DNA from: VFKU01 sp964411925
Lineage (GTDB): Bacteria; Hydrogenedentota; Hydrogenedentia; Hydrogenedentales; GCA-2746185
Assembly (NCBI GenBank): GCA_964411925.1
Contig: CAYPNI010000001.1
Location: 1-64,000, forward strand
Direction: 5' to 3'
DNA length: 64,000 bases
Shown: positions 1-7,512 of the stretch, piece by piece
Position numbering within the stretch: the stretch's first letter is position 1
Layout: each line of letters starts with the position of its first letter
Notes under the pieces: model-generated
The model's database searches: none
Told to the model about the DNA's origin: nothing
Seen by the model: the letters and a program-made list of their open reading frames with translations, nothing else
Program-made: the position numbers and the translations under genes

Positions 1-363
1 CCTTTCAGGGCGACCCGTCCTTCAAACCGACGCGAAGCCGAAATGGTCGTGCGCCGATTCCACGAGAGATTCCCGCCTTCGTGGGAATGACAAAAGAGAG
101 AGACTCGTAAGAAAGACGGCGTCTCGCTGCAAACCGACGGGGAGATTCCTCACTTCGTTCGGAATGACAGGGTGGTTGTCGTTCTCTTTATTCCTCCCGA
201 TACTCGCTGTTCTTCGTTGTCTTTGTTCTCTTCTGTTCAAACGATCGTCATCGGAGCGGCGTGCGCCGATTCCATGGGAGATTCCCGCCTTCGCGGGAAT
301 GACAAGGGGGTGGCTCCTCTGTTTCCCCTGTTTCCCCTGTTTCCTCCATTTCCTCCTGTTCGA
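1..363. repeat. Intergenic repeat cluster (family A) at the left edge
   Basis: No gene is supported here. Two near-identical copies of a palindromic element lie at about 51-93 and 262-306. Each contains ATTCCCGCCTTCG followed by GGGAATGACAA, so CCCGC/GCGGG-type arms flank a short loop. A diverged copy is at 138-172. A further copy is at about 18368-18393. A 9-bp tandem (CTGTTTCCC, three units) runs 319-345. Short open frames across the region only translate the repeat. Confidence 0.7.
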
Positions 364-1848
364 TTACTGCACCTCCCCGTGCAGGAACCACGCGCGGCGT
401 TTGTGGTCGTTGTAGATCCAGAACCAACGGCCATTGCGGGTGCGGACGTAGTGGTACGCGCGGGACGCTTCGCGCAGCCACCAGCCGCCGGAGACGAGGT
501 GCGGGCCGATGACTTCGTCGACGGGGCCCTCGGCGACGCCCGCGATCAGCCAGCCGTCGGGCTCGTGGCGGTCGCGCGGGGGCAGGCCGCCTGCGGGCGT
601 GAAGATGCGGCGCACGAGCGGGCGCATGGCCACGCGCGCGGGCCGCGGTGGCGCGATCTGTTCGAGCCGCTCCCAGCGGTAGCGGGCCTCGGGCAGGTGC
701 GCGTCCGTGACGTGCGCGTGGACGACGGCGTCGTTGCCGAGTTGCGCGCGCAACGCCGCAAACGCCTTGTGCGCGGCGTCGGCATGCCGCCGCGGGGATT
801 CGCGGAACAACTCGAGCTGGCCGGGCAAGGCCGCGACGCCGACGGTGCGCACGTGGATGTCCGTCACGCCCGCGGAGAGGTTCAGCGTCTCGAGCCGCAG
901 CCGCACGAGGCCGAGCAATTGCCCCGCGTCGCGCGTGGAGGCGGCCGGCGAAAGTTCCTCGCGGTGCTCGGTGCGGTCGTCGAGCTTGAGCAGCAGGCGC
1001 AGGACCGTGAGCGCTTCGTGGCGCGCGGCGAGTTCGGCGAAGGCCGATTCGATCAGCGCCGTGATACGCGCGAGCAGCCGGTCGAGGTTGTCCTCGGGAT
1101 GATCCAGCGCGATCGACCGCTCGATGGGCTCGAGCAACGGCCGCGGATTGAGCGGTTCCCAGCCCTCGCCGCGCGCAAGGCGGTGCAGCTCGTCCGCCTC
1201 GGGTCCGAACCGGCGGCGGATACCCTCGGCGGGCAATTCGATGAAGCCGCCGAGCGTGTCGATGCCGAGCTTGAGCAGCGTGTCGCGGAAATCCGGATCG
1301 AGCGCGAGCCGATCAACGGGGACGCGGCGGACGTGCGCGTGTTCGTCCTCGGGCCGGCGGAACACAACGCAGCCCGCGCCGGATTTCGCGGCGGCGTACG
1401 TGCCGAAGTGCGTGAACCCGACCGCGATGGCCGCGCGGAACCCGGCCTCGCGCAGGTCATCGCGCATGCTTGCGGCCCAACCCTCCAGCGACGGAAACAG
1501 CACGCTTAAGCCGGCGGCATCCAGCCAGAACACACCCGGCTCGCGTGCGGACGGCTCGACGCGCGGGCTGAAGACCCACAGCCGCCGGGCAAGCAACTCG
1601 ACCGCGGCGGCGATTTCCGCCGGTTGCACGACGCCGCCGTGCAGCCCGCGGCACAGCGAGAGGCCGTGGGCGTAACGCATGCCGGGCAGGATGCGGTGCG
1701 CACGCGCGGGTTCGTTCACCCACAGGACAAGGCCCTGTGGCTTGTCGCGATCGACCACGACGACGGGTTCGCCCGCCCACGCGGGGTGATCGCGCAGCAG
1801 GACCTGCAACGGCAGCGCGCGGACGTCAACACACGCCATCGGGTCCAT
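364..1848 (-). CDS. imuB: ImuB-type Y-family polymerase-like protein
   Basis: The 494-aa protein resembles the Y-family DNA polymerase fold (palm near residues 1-170, then fingers and little finger) of ImuB. ImuB is the non-catalytic partner in ImuA-ImuB-DnaE2 translesion synthesis. The first acidic site is present (CVDVRALP). The second polymerase signature, usually SIDEA, reads WLDAAGL, so its glutamate is missing, as expected for an ImuB that acts as an adaptor. PGQLELF in the C-terminal half is a good beta-clamp-binding motif. The start is set at the MDPMACVD methionine; the frame stays open further upstream, but that part is the shadow of imuA. The gene overlaps the 3' end of imuA by 23 nt, which indicates co-transcription. 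No dnaE2 lies between imuB and the left edge. Family assignment is firm; inactivity is inferred. Confidence 0.88.
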   Translation of the reverse strand: MDPMACVDVRALPLQVLLRDHPAWAGEPVVVVDRDKPQGLVLWVNEPARAHRILPGMRYAHGLSLCRGLHGGVVQPAEIAAAVELLARRLWVFSPRVEPSAREPGVFWLDAAGLSVLFPSLEGWAASMRDDLREAGFRAAIAVGFTHFGTYAAAKSGAGCVVFRRPEDEHAHVRRVPVDRLALDPDFRDTLLKLGIDTLGGFIELPAEGIRRRFGPEADELHRLARGEGWEPLNPRPLLEPIERSIALDHPEDNLDRLLARITALIESAFAELAARHEALTVLRLLLKLDDRTEHREELSPAASTRDAGQLLGLVRLRLETLNLSAGVTDIHVRTVGVAALPGQLELFRESPRRHADAAHKAFAALRAQLGNDAVVHAHVTDAHLPEARYRWERLEQIAPPRPARVAMRPLVRRIFTPAGGLPPRDRHEPDGWLIAGVAEGPVDEVIGPHLVSGGWWLREASRAYHYVRTRNGRWFWIYNDHKRRAWFLHGEVQ

Positions 1849-2644
1849 GACAGATCTCGCGGTGGGTCCAGCCGGGGGCGCGACGCTTGTCCTTGACGGC
1901 GCGGACGGTGCACGTGAAACAGCCGGGGGCCGTGCGGGCGCGTTCGGTCTCGACACGGAGCGACACGAGCGAGCCGCGCGCGGGCGTGCCACGGCCAATC
2001 GCGCGCGTGATGCAGACAAGCGCGGCGTGGTGCTGTTTGGCGAGGCCGACGAGGCGCGTCTGCATCGCCATGGGCAACTCGACGCGGCCGTCGAGATCGA
2101 GCACGACGAGCGCGAACCCGCCCGAGCGCAGCAGCGTGTCCGCCGCGCGCGCCATCTGCGTGACGTTGTCCGCATGCACGACGGGCAGCGCGGCGAGGTC
2201 GATGCCCGAGGCGGCGAAATCCGGCGGGAAGAAGATCGACTCCGCGCGGCCGACCCACGCGGCGAGGTCGCCGCGTTCCTGCGCTTGGACGATGAGGCCC
2301 GCGGCGGTGGTGAGTGCGGCGGTGGCCGAGCCGCCGGAGATCTCGACGAAACGGCCCGCGAGCGCCTCGAGGCTCCACGGTTCCTGGGCGACCTCGGGTT
2401 CGAGGCGCAGCAGTTCCCGCGCGGCGACGACGTCGGGGGGCGAAGCGTGGAGCGCGGAGCATGGAGCGTGAGACGAAGCACGAATAAGATCCACCCTATC
2501 CTTGTGAGGTGCGGAGTGCGCGATGAAGGAATCTGGCTCGCCGGAGGCTCCGCGGTCGCGCAGGAGCGCGACCCTCCCCTCCCCGTCATTGCGGGAAGGA
2601 GGGCGCAGGCGCATCTGGCGTGATAACGTTCTGAGCGCATTCAT
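1826..2644 (-). CDS. imuA: ImuA-like RecA-fold mutagenesis protein
   Basis: A 272-aa protein preceding imuB. The central part (AESIFFPPDFAASGIDL, then HADNVTQMARAADTLLRSGG and FALVVLDL) matches the RecA-like core of ImuA/SulA-like proteins that pair with ImuB. The first roughly 60 residues are low-complexity and look repeat-derived. The start at 2644 is chosen because AGGA lies about 10 nt upstream and a promoter with an SOS-type operator ends near 2710, leaving a leader of about 60 nt. An alternative ATG at 2698 would sit almost on the predicted transcription start. ImuA is thought to modulate RecA/ImuB during damage-induced mutagenesis. I am confident of the family from gene order plus the core motif, less so of the N-terminus. 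Confidence 0.78.
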   Translation of the reverse strand: MNALRTLSRQMRLRPPSRNDGEGRVALLRDRGASGEPDSFIAHSAPHKDRVDLIRASSHAPCSALHASPPDVVAARELLRLEPEVAQEPWSLEALAGRFVEISGGSATAALTTAAGLIVQAQERGDLAAWVGRAESIFFPPDFAASGIDLAALPVVHADNVTQMARAADTLLRSGGFALVVLDLDGRVELPMAMQTRLVGLAKQHHAALVCITRAIGRGTPARGSLVSLRVETERARTAPGCFTCTVRAVKDKRRAPGWTHREICHGPDGVC

Positions 2645-2709
2645 ACGGCTAATTCCTATCGCGCCCGGGAAACACGTCTTGAGCAGCGGCCCTAACAAGG
2701 CCGCTATCC

Positions 2710-2738
2710 GGTATACTGAATTTTTATTCAGTTATCAA
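2710..2738 (-). promoter_or_regulatory. imuAB promoter with embedded LexA-type SOS box
   Basis: Read on the minus strand this is TTGATA, a 17-nt spacer, then TATACC: a near-consensus sigma70 promoter facing imuA. The spacer is a palindrome, with ACTGAAT and ATTCAGT (2715-2732) flanking four bases. It fits CTG-N10-CAG, the layout of E. coli-type LexA operators. Position between -35 and -10 is ideal for repression. SOS control of imuAB is well known in other bacteria; here it is inferred from the site. Confidence 0.75.
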
Positions 2739-2779
2739 GATGCGGAAGAGGGATTTTATCCGGAGAGTAGAACTGGCAC

Positions 2780-3172
2780 TTAACTCAGTCCCTGCGCCCG
2801 ACGTTCGGCTAATTGGCGTGCAATATCAGGGAAATCTCGCGTCAAGATTTTCTCAGCGACTTCTTTGAGCACAGGCACGTTGTTCACAACGATGCTCCAA
2901 ATCCGATCGCGATTGAGTTGAAAATAACCGTGAGCGAGATGATTTCGTACCCCTCGAATGTCGTTCCACGGAAAATCCTCAACACTCTTCCGCGACAGAG
3001 GCGACAATTTCGATGCTGTTTCGCCGATAACAAACAAATTCCAATATACGGCGCTGCGAAAAACTTCATCCTTATCCAAGGACTCTCGAATTTGACCTTG
3101 AATGATGCGTGCCATGGACTCGGAGTGTTCGATCAGATCGACGAGGTAGAGATCGTCGCTACGCTGCGACAT
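2780..3172 (-). CDS. hepT: HepT-like HEPN ribonuclease toxin (DUF86)
   Basis: A 130-aa all-helical protein of the HepT/DUF86 family. The catalytic signature RX4H followed by a tyrosine is present as RNHLAHGYF near the middle of the protein, after ETASKLSPLSRKSVEDFPW, which is typical of the family. HepT toxins form dimers that cleave RNA and are neutralised by a MntA-type nucleotidyltransferase, which is the gene just upstream. The start at MSQRSDDL is preferred over an upstream ATG at 3256. It gives the usual family length and overlaps the 3' end of mntA by 14 nt, as expected for translational coupling. The pair sits directly upstream of the imuA promoter on the same strand. Confidence 0.88.
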   Translation of the reverse strand: MSQRSDDLYLVDLIEHSESMARIIQGQIRESLDKDEVFRSAVYWNLFVIGETASKLSPLSRKSVEDFPWNDIRGVRNHLAHGYFQLNRDRIWSIVVNNVPVLKEVAEKILTRDFPDIARQLAERRAQGLS

Positions 3173-3482
3173 ACACCACTTCTGCGGCTGCGAGCACGCG
3201 ATCCCGGATGACCCACTTGAGGCCGTGCTTCGGAACCACGTCGGCTTTGTGCCCAAGCAACGCGGTCAATTCCTCTTCCAACCCCGTGAGCTTCCCCATC
3301 CACGGGCCGTAATCGTCATCCTTGAACACGACGAGGAAATCGACATCGCTGTCGGGGGTGAAATCGTCGCGTAGGACGGAACCGAAGACGGACAGTTCCT
3401 CGACGCCGTATTTACGGCAGAGTTCGGCGATCTGCTCGCGAGGCAGGAGCAGATTCGTTTCGAGTGCGGAATGTGCGCTCAT
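3159..3482 (-). CDS. mntA: MntA-like minimal nucleotidyltransferase antitoxin
   Basis: A 107-aa minimal nucleotidyltransferase. The diagnostic GSX10DXD motif is intact (GSVLRDDFTPDSDVD, about residues 34-48), and a third acidic position lies in the KADVV strand. In HepT/MntA modules this enzyme adds AMP to the toxin and inactivates it. The N-terminal LPREQIAELCRKYGVEELSVFGS is typical of the family. It is the first gene of a two-gene operon with hepT. A TAAAAT sequence just upstream of the start (complement of 3489-3494) could be a -10 box, but I found no convincing -35. Confidence 0.88.
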   Translation of the reverse strand: MSAHSALETNLLLPREQIAELCRKYGVEELSVFGSVLRDDFTPDSDVDFLVVFKDDDYGPWMGKLTGLEEELTALLGHKADVVPKHGLKWVIRDRVLAAAEVVYVAA

Positions 3483-3654
3483 AAGTCGATTTTACCCCAT
3501 TTGTAGGCGGTCACCGAACGGGACGCAGGGGGCTTATAAAACTATGGATTTGCGTATGTTGACGAGATTCACGCAGTGGGTTAGGCTGGATGCGCCAGTC
3601 AGGGTCGATTTCAATCATAGTACGGGGCACACGCCCGGCTTGGGAGGCAGGACG

Positions 3655-4707
3655 ATGAGCGGAATGGCTCGGCGCGATTTCATGAAGGTGTCGGCGGCGG
3701 CGGTGGTGGCGGGGTCGGCCGGGATGTCGGTGCGGACGTGGGCCGCGGACGACGGGCTGATCCACCGGAACGAGCGGCCGGACAAGATGTCGTACACCAA
3801 ACTGGGCCGGACGAATTTCATGTGCAGCAAGCTGGTGTTCGGCTGCGGGGCGGCGCTGATGGGCGGGCGCGCGGTGCGGATGCTCGAGCGGGCATTCGAG
3901 CAGGGCATCAACCACTACGACATCGGCTATGACGATTACTACAAGGGCTCGGAGAAGAACTTCAAGGAATTCGCGGCGCGCCATCGCGACGAGATCTGGA
4001 TCACGTCGAAGGCGCCAGCCCGCAGCGCAATCGGCATGGGCACGAAGCTGCCGGACTACACGGTTGACGTCGCGAAGGCGGACGCGGACGCGTGGTCGCG
4101 CGAGCTGGACAAGAGCCTGGTAAATCTGGGCGTGGAGCATGTGGACGCGTACTACCTGATGATGATTGGCCACCCGCAGGCGATGAAGAGCGAGGAATTG
4201 CACAACGCGTTCCTCGCCGCGAAGCAGGCGGGCAAGGTCGGCTTCTGGGGCATCAGCACGCACCTGCGGGCGCACGAATGCCTGGAAGCGGCGGTTGAGA
4301 CGGGCTGGTACGACCTCGCGATGGTGGCGATGACGCCGGGCGGCTGGTACGACACGGTCACGTCAACGATTCGCGCGGACACGGGCTCGCTCAAGGACAT
4401 GCAAAACCTCATCGGCCGCGCGAAGGCGGCGGGCATCGGGCTGGTCGGGATGAAGGCGGCGCGGCACATCGCGCTCAACCCGTACGAAGGGCTGGCGGCG
4501 CAATTGCCCGCGACGGGCGCCTCGCCGTCGATGTTCGACAGCTTCTACGGCGAAAAACTGATGGCGTCGGGCCTCAATCCGTTCCAGCGGTCGTATGCGT
4601 ATCTGCTCGCGAACGGCATGGACGTGATGAACTCGGACATGCAGAACTTTGCGCATTTCGAGGAGAACATCATCGCAGCGCGCGACGCGCATTTGTACGT
4701 CGCGTAG
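3655..4707 (+). CDS. Tat-exported aldo/keto reductase
   Basis: A 350-aa protein with a twin-arginine signal at the N-terminus (ARRDFMKVSAAAVVAGSAG), then an aldo/keto-reductase TIM barrel. Barrel features are the strand/helix HYDIGYDDYYKGSEKNF with candidate Asp and Tyr of the catalytic tetrad, a Lys in WITSKAPA, and a His in MMIGHPQ. Also visible are GFWGISTH and the late-barrel GLVGMKAARHI. The start is set at 3655 by the GGGAGGCAGG ribosome-binding site and because the Tat motif follows immediately; the open frame extends much further upstream without support. Export suggests a periplasmic oxidoreductase of unknown substrate, a type common in planctomycete-like genomes. A strong terminator follows. 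Confidence 0.85.
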   Translation: MSGMARRDFMKVSAAAVVAGSAGMSVRTWAADDGLIHRNERPDKMSYTKLGRTNFMCSKLVFGCGAALMGGRAVRMLERAFEQGINHYDIGYDDYYKGSEKNFKEFAARHRDEIWITSKAPARSAIGMGTKLPDYTVDVAKADADAWSRELDKSLVNLGVEHVDAYYLMMIGHPQAMKSEELHNAFLAAKQAGKVGFWGISTHLRAHECLEAAVETGWYDLAMVAMTPGGWYDTVTSTIRADTGSLKDMQNLIGRAKAAGIGLVGMKAARHIALNPYEGLAAQLPATGASPSMFDSFYGEKLMASGLNPFQRSYAYLLANGMDVMNSDMQNFAHFEENIIAARDAHLYVA

Positions 4708-4730
4708 CGCCATCCGATAGCGTCTTATTC

Positions 4731-4766
4731 GACGGTCTCGCCCTCGCGAGACCGTCTTCCTTTTTT
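4731..4766 (+). terminator. Rho-independent terminator after the aldo/keto reductase
   Basis: Perfect stem GACGGTCTCGC / GCGAGACCGTC with a 4-nt loop, followed by TTCCTTTTTT. It lies 24 nt after the stop codon. Confidence 0.9.
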
Positions 4767-4813
4767 GGGAAGCGCGGAATCGAGCCGCAAACGCGGAACG
4801 TTCGCGATGCGTC

Positions 4814-4842
4814 TTGCCGCGCGGCACGGCCCGGGCTAGAAT
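4814..4842 (+). promoter_or_regulatory. Candidate sigma70 promoter
   Basis: TTGCCG, 17-nt spacer, TAGAAT. It lies just after the preceding terminator. The predicted transcript would begin near 4849, about 25 nt before the ATG at 4874, which supports that start over the upstream in-frame ATGs. Confidence 0.5.
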
Positions 4843-4873
4843 GCCGGTAACTCGACGGAGGCTGCGCCCGGTC

Positions 4874-6214
4874 ATGCGGACTCGAACACGAACGCGGCAG
4901 TTCCAAATTTGTTTGCTTGGCGTCTTGATGCTCGCGGGAGTTCGCGGATTCGGCGCGGACACCGCGCCGGAGCGGGTCACGTTTTCGCGTGATGTCGCCC
5001 CGATATTCCAGGAAAATTGCCAGATGTGCCATCGGCCGGGCGAGGCGGCGCCGATGTCGCTGCTGACGTTTGACGAGGCGCGGCCCTGGGCGAAATCGAT
5101 CCGCGAGAAGGTGTCCGCGCGCGCGATGCCGCCGTGGCATGCGAACCCGGACATTGGCGAATGGAAGAACGAGCGGCGCCTGACGGACGAGGAGATCGCG
5201 ACGATTGTCGCGTGGGTGGATCAGGGCACAGCGCAGGGCGACCCGGCGGACCTGCCGCCGGCGCGGGAATGGACGGATGGCTGGCTGATGGGCGAGCCGG
5301 ACATGGTATTCACGTTACTGCAGGAGCAGTTCCTGCCGGCTGAGTTGGAGGATGAGTACCGGTATCTTGCGATTCCGATGGGACTCAAGGAAGACGTCTG
5401 GATCGGCGCGGTCGAGGTGCGTCCGGGCAATCGCGAGGTCGTGCACCACGTCAATGTGTTCGAGACATCGGGACTGAATGCCCTGTCACCCGAAGAACGC
5501 GCGGCACGGGAGGCGGCCCGCCAGCAGAACCTCGACGAGAACGGCAAAGCGCGCAACATGTCGGGCGAGGGCGTGGGACCGTTCGGCGAGCCGCTGGGGC
5601 GCGTCGGCGGGTTCCTTCCCGGCGGGACGCCGCTGATCCTCGCCAAGGGCGAGGGCGTGCGTCTGCCGAAGGGCGCGTCGCTGCTGCTGCAAATCCACTA
5701 CCACAAGGAGACCGGAGAGGAAGCGCGCGACCTCACGAAGGTCGGCGTGCGGCTCGCAAAGGGGCCGATCGAGCAACAACTTCTGGGCGGGGCCGTGGAC
5801 AATTGCCGGTTCAAGATTCCCGCGGGCGACGCGCATCACGAGGTGGTCGCGCGGTTGCCGATCGACAAGCAGATTCACATCACGGCGATGTCGCCGCACA
5901 TGCACCTGCGGGGGAAAAGTTTCGAGGTGTGGGCGGACCTGCCGGACGGTGGGCGGCTGGACATTCTCGACGTGCCGCGGTACGACTTTAACTGGCAGAC
6001 GACGTATGAACCCGCCGAGCCGATCGCGCTTCCGGCGGGGGCCGTGCTGCACACGCGCGCGTTCTTCGACAACTCGGCGGGTAATGTGTTCAATCCGGAT
6101 CCGACGATTGACGTCCAGTGGGGCGAGCCGACGACCGACGAAATGATGCTGATGTTCTTCCGCTATACCCTGGACGGGGCAGCTTCGTCCGCGCCGGTCT
6201 CGGGCGATGACTAG
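4874..6214 (+). CDS. Secreted haem-c / copper-monooxygenase-like protein
   Basis: A 446-aa exported protein. After a signal peptide (FQICLLGVLMLAGVRGFGA) comes a cytochrome-c-like segment with one CXXCH site (CQMCHRPGEAAP) and an MPPWHA motif that could hold the distal methionine. The rest resembles the copper type II ascorbate-dependent monooxygenase fold: NREVVHHVNVF and SPHMHLRGKSFEV carry paired histidines of the copper sites. Such cytochrome/monooxygenase-like fusions are common in planctomycetes and acidobacteria, but their substrates are unknown. The start is chosen from the signal peptide and a promoter ending just upstream. The stop overlaps the ATG of the next gene by 8 nt, so the two are probably co-translated. 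Family assignment is good; function is inferred. Confidence 0.8.
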   Translation: MRTRTRTRQFQICLLGVLMLAGVRGFGADTAPERVTFSRDVAPIFQENCQMCHRPGEAAPMSLLTFDEARPWAKSIREKVSARAMPPWHANPDIGEWKNERRLTDEEIATIVAWVDQGTAQGDPADLPPAREWTDGWLMGEPDMVFTLLQEQFLPAELEDEYRYLAIPMGLKEDVWIGAVEVRPGNREVVHHVNVFETSGLNALSPEERAAREAARQQNLDENGKARNMSGEGVGPFGEPLGRVGGFLPGGTPLILAKGEGVRLPKGASLLLQIHYHKETGEEARDLTKVGVRLAKGPIEQQLLGGAVDNCRFKIPAGDAHHEVVARLPIDKQIHITAMSPHMHLRGKSFEVWADLPDGGRLDILDVPRYDFNWQTTYEPAEPIALPAGAVLHTRAFFDNSAGNVFNPDPTIDVQWGEPTTDEMMLMFFRYTLDGAASSAPVSGDD

Positions 6215-7508
6215 CCTCTCGGACGGGCGCGCTCGCGGTCAAATGATCGCAAGACGGGGAGATTGCTTCGTCGTCCCGCCAATCGGCGGGACTCCTCGCA
6301 ATGACAGGGTACGGATCGTCATCGCCGCGAGTTTGGCGCTGCTGTTGTCTTCGGTCGCGATCGCCGAAGACGGGTGGCGACTGCGGATGATCGACGGGGC
6401 GGGCCTGGGCGATCCGAACAACGCAGGCATCGGCCGGATGGCCGCGCACGGTGACTGGTTTTATCTGGGTACGTGGAACACGCAGGCGGGGACGATCATT
6501 TACCGGTCGCGCGACGGAGAGTCGTGGGAGAAGATCAGCGCGCCGGGCATTCACGGCGGCGCGGCGGACTTCACGGTCGCCGGATTCGTCTGGTACGGCG
6601 ACTATTTGTACGCCGGGACCTGGAACCAGCAGAAGGGCGCAGCGATGTACCGCGCGAAGGCGGACGCGCCGGACGCGGCCGATGTCGAATGGGAGACGGT
6701 CGCGAGCGGCGGCCTCGGCAATCCGCGCAACTGGGGCTTCACAAACATGCGCGCGTTCAACGGCCAGTTGTATGCCGGCTGCTTCAATTTCATTGAGGGT
6801 ACGGAGGCGTTCCGCAGCGCAACGGGCGATCCCGGCACGTGGACGATGGTTATCCCGAAGGCGTGGAACTCGAAGGTGAACACCGACTCGACGTTCATGC
6901 TTGCGCACGGCGGCTACCTCTATCTCGGGACCGAGTGCGCGCGCGACCGGGAGTTCACCGAGGGCACGCAGCTCTGGCGGACCGACGGCAACCTCGCGCC
7001 GCCGTATGACCAGTGGCAGCAGGTGAATGTGAACGGGTTCGGCAACGCGCGCAACCACAACATCTGCGGGCTGGCGGAGTTGAACGGGAAGATCTACGCG
7101 GGGACCTGGAACGAGACACAGGGGCTGGAGATTTGGCGCGGCACGCCGCGCGATACGGTACCGTTCGCGGACTGGGAACGCGTCGGCCGTAACCTGTTCA
7201 ATGATCCCGCGGACTGGTACACGACGTGCATGGTGACGCTCGGCGACACGCTGTTCATCAGCACCGTCGGTGCGATGAAGACTGACCCCGCGATGTACTT
7301 CCTGCCGAACGTTAAGACGCTGAGCGCCCACGGCGGCCGTCTTGCCAAGTCGCACGATGGCGCCACCTGGGAAGAAATCGACGCGCCCGGATTCATGGAA
7401 TTCCCGTACATCGGCATCCAGTGGCTCGCGACGTTCAAGGACAAGCTCTACATCGGCGGCCAGGCGTTCGACCATCCCGCGCAACTGTGGGTGTATGAGA
7501 AGGAGTAG
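6207..7508 (+). CDS. Secreted beta-propeller-like protein of unknown function
   Basis: A 433-aa exported protein. A hydrophobic stretch IVIAASLALLLSSVAIA ends in an AIA-type cleavage site. The mature part has recurring blades of the form LYAGTWN / LYLGT / IYAGTWN / LYIGGQ, each followed by a W-rich segment, suggesting a beta-propeller of about five to seven blades related to sialidase/Kelch-like folds. No catalytic motif is recognisable. The ATG overlaps the preceding stop by 8 nt. Unusually, residues about 19-32 are encoded by a copy of a dispersed intergenic repeat (6261-6305), so the repeat supplies the N-region of the signal peptide. An internal ATG at 6243 is the only other in-frame start before the hydrophobic core. 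The gene is followed after 4 nt by the sialidase-like gene. Confidence 0.7.
   Translation: MTSLSDGRARGQMIARRGDCFVVPPIGGTPRNDRVRIVIAASLALLLSSVAIAEDGWRLRMIDGAGLGDPNNAGIGRMAAHGDWFYLGTWNTQAGTIIYRSRDGESWEKISAPGIHGGAADFTVAGFVWYGDYLYAGTWNQQKGAAMYRAKADAPDAADVEWETVASGGLGNPRNWGFTNMRAFNGQLYAGCFNFIEGTEAFRSATGDPGTWTMVIPKAWNSKVNTDSTFMLAHGGYLYLGTECARDREFTEGTQLWRTDGNLAPPYDQWQQVNVNGFGNARNHNICGLAELNGKIYAGTWNETQGLEIWRGTPRDTVPFADWERVGRNLFNDPADWYTTCMVTLGDTLFISTVGAMKTDPAMYFLPNVKTLSAHGGRLAKSHDGATWEEIDAPGFMEFPYIGIQWLATFKDKLYIGGQAFDHPAQLWVYEKE
6261..6305 (+). repeat. Dispersed repeat family B, copy 1 (inside a coding region)
   Basis: Begins GATTGCTTCGTCG and ends CTCCTCGCAATGAC like the other family-B copies. It carries its own inner hairpin, GTCCCGCC / GGCGGGAC around AATC. 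Confidence 0.75.
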
Positions 7509-7512
7509 ACAG

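Noticed and set aside
172..1509. Long plus-strand open frame opposite imuB
   Set aside because: Arg/Ala/Val-rich translation with no domain, exactly antisense to the well-supported imuB. High GC content makes such antisense frames long.
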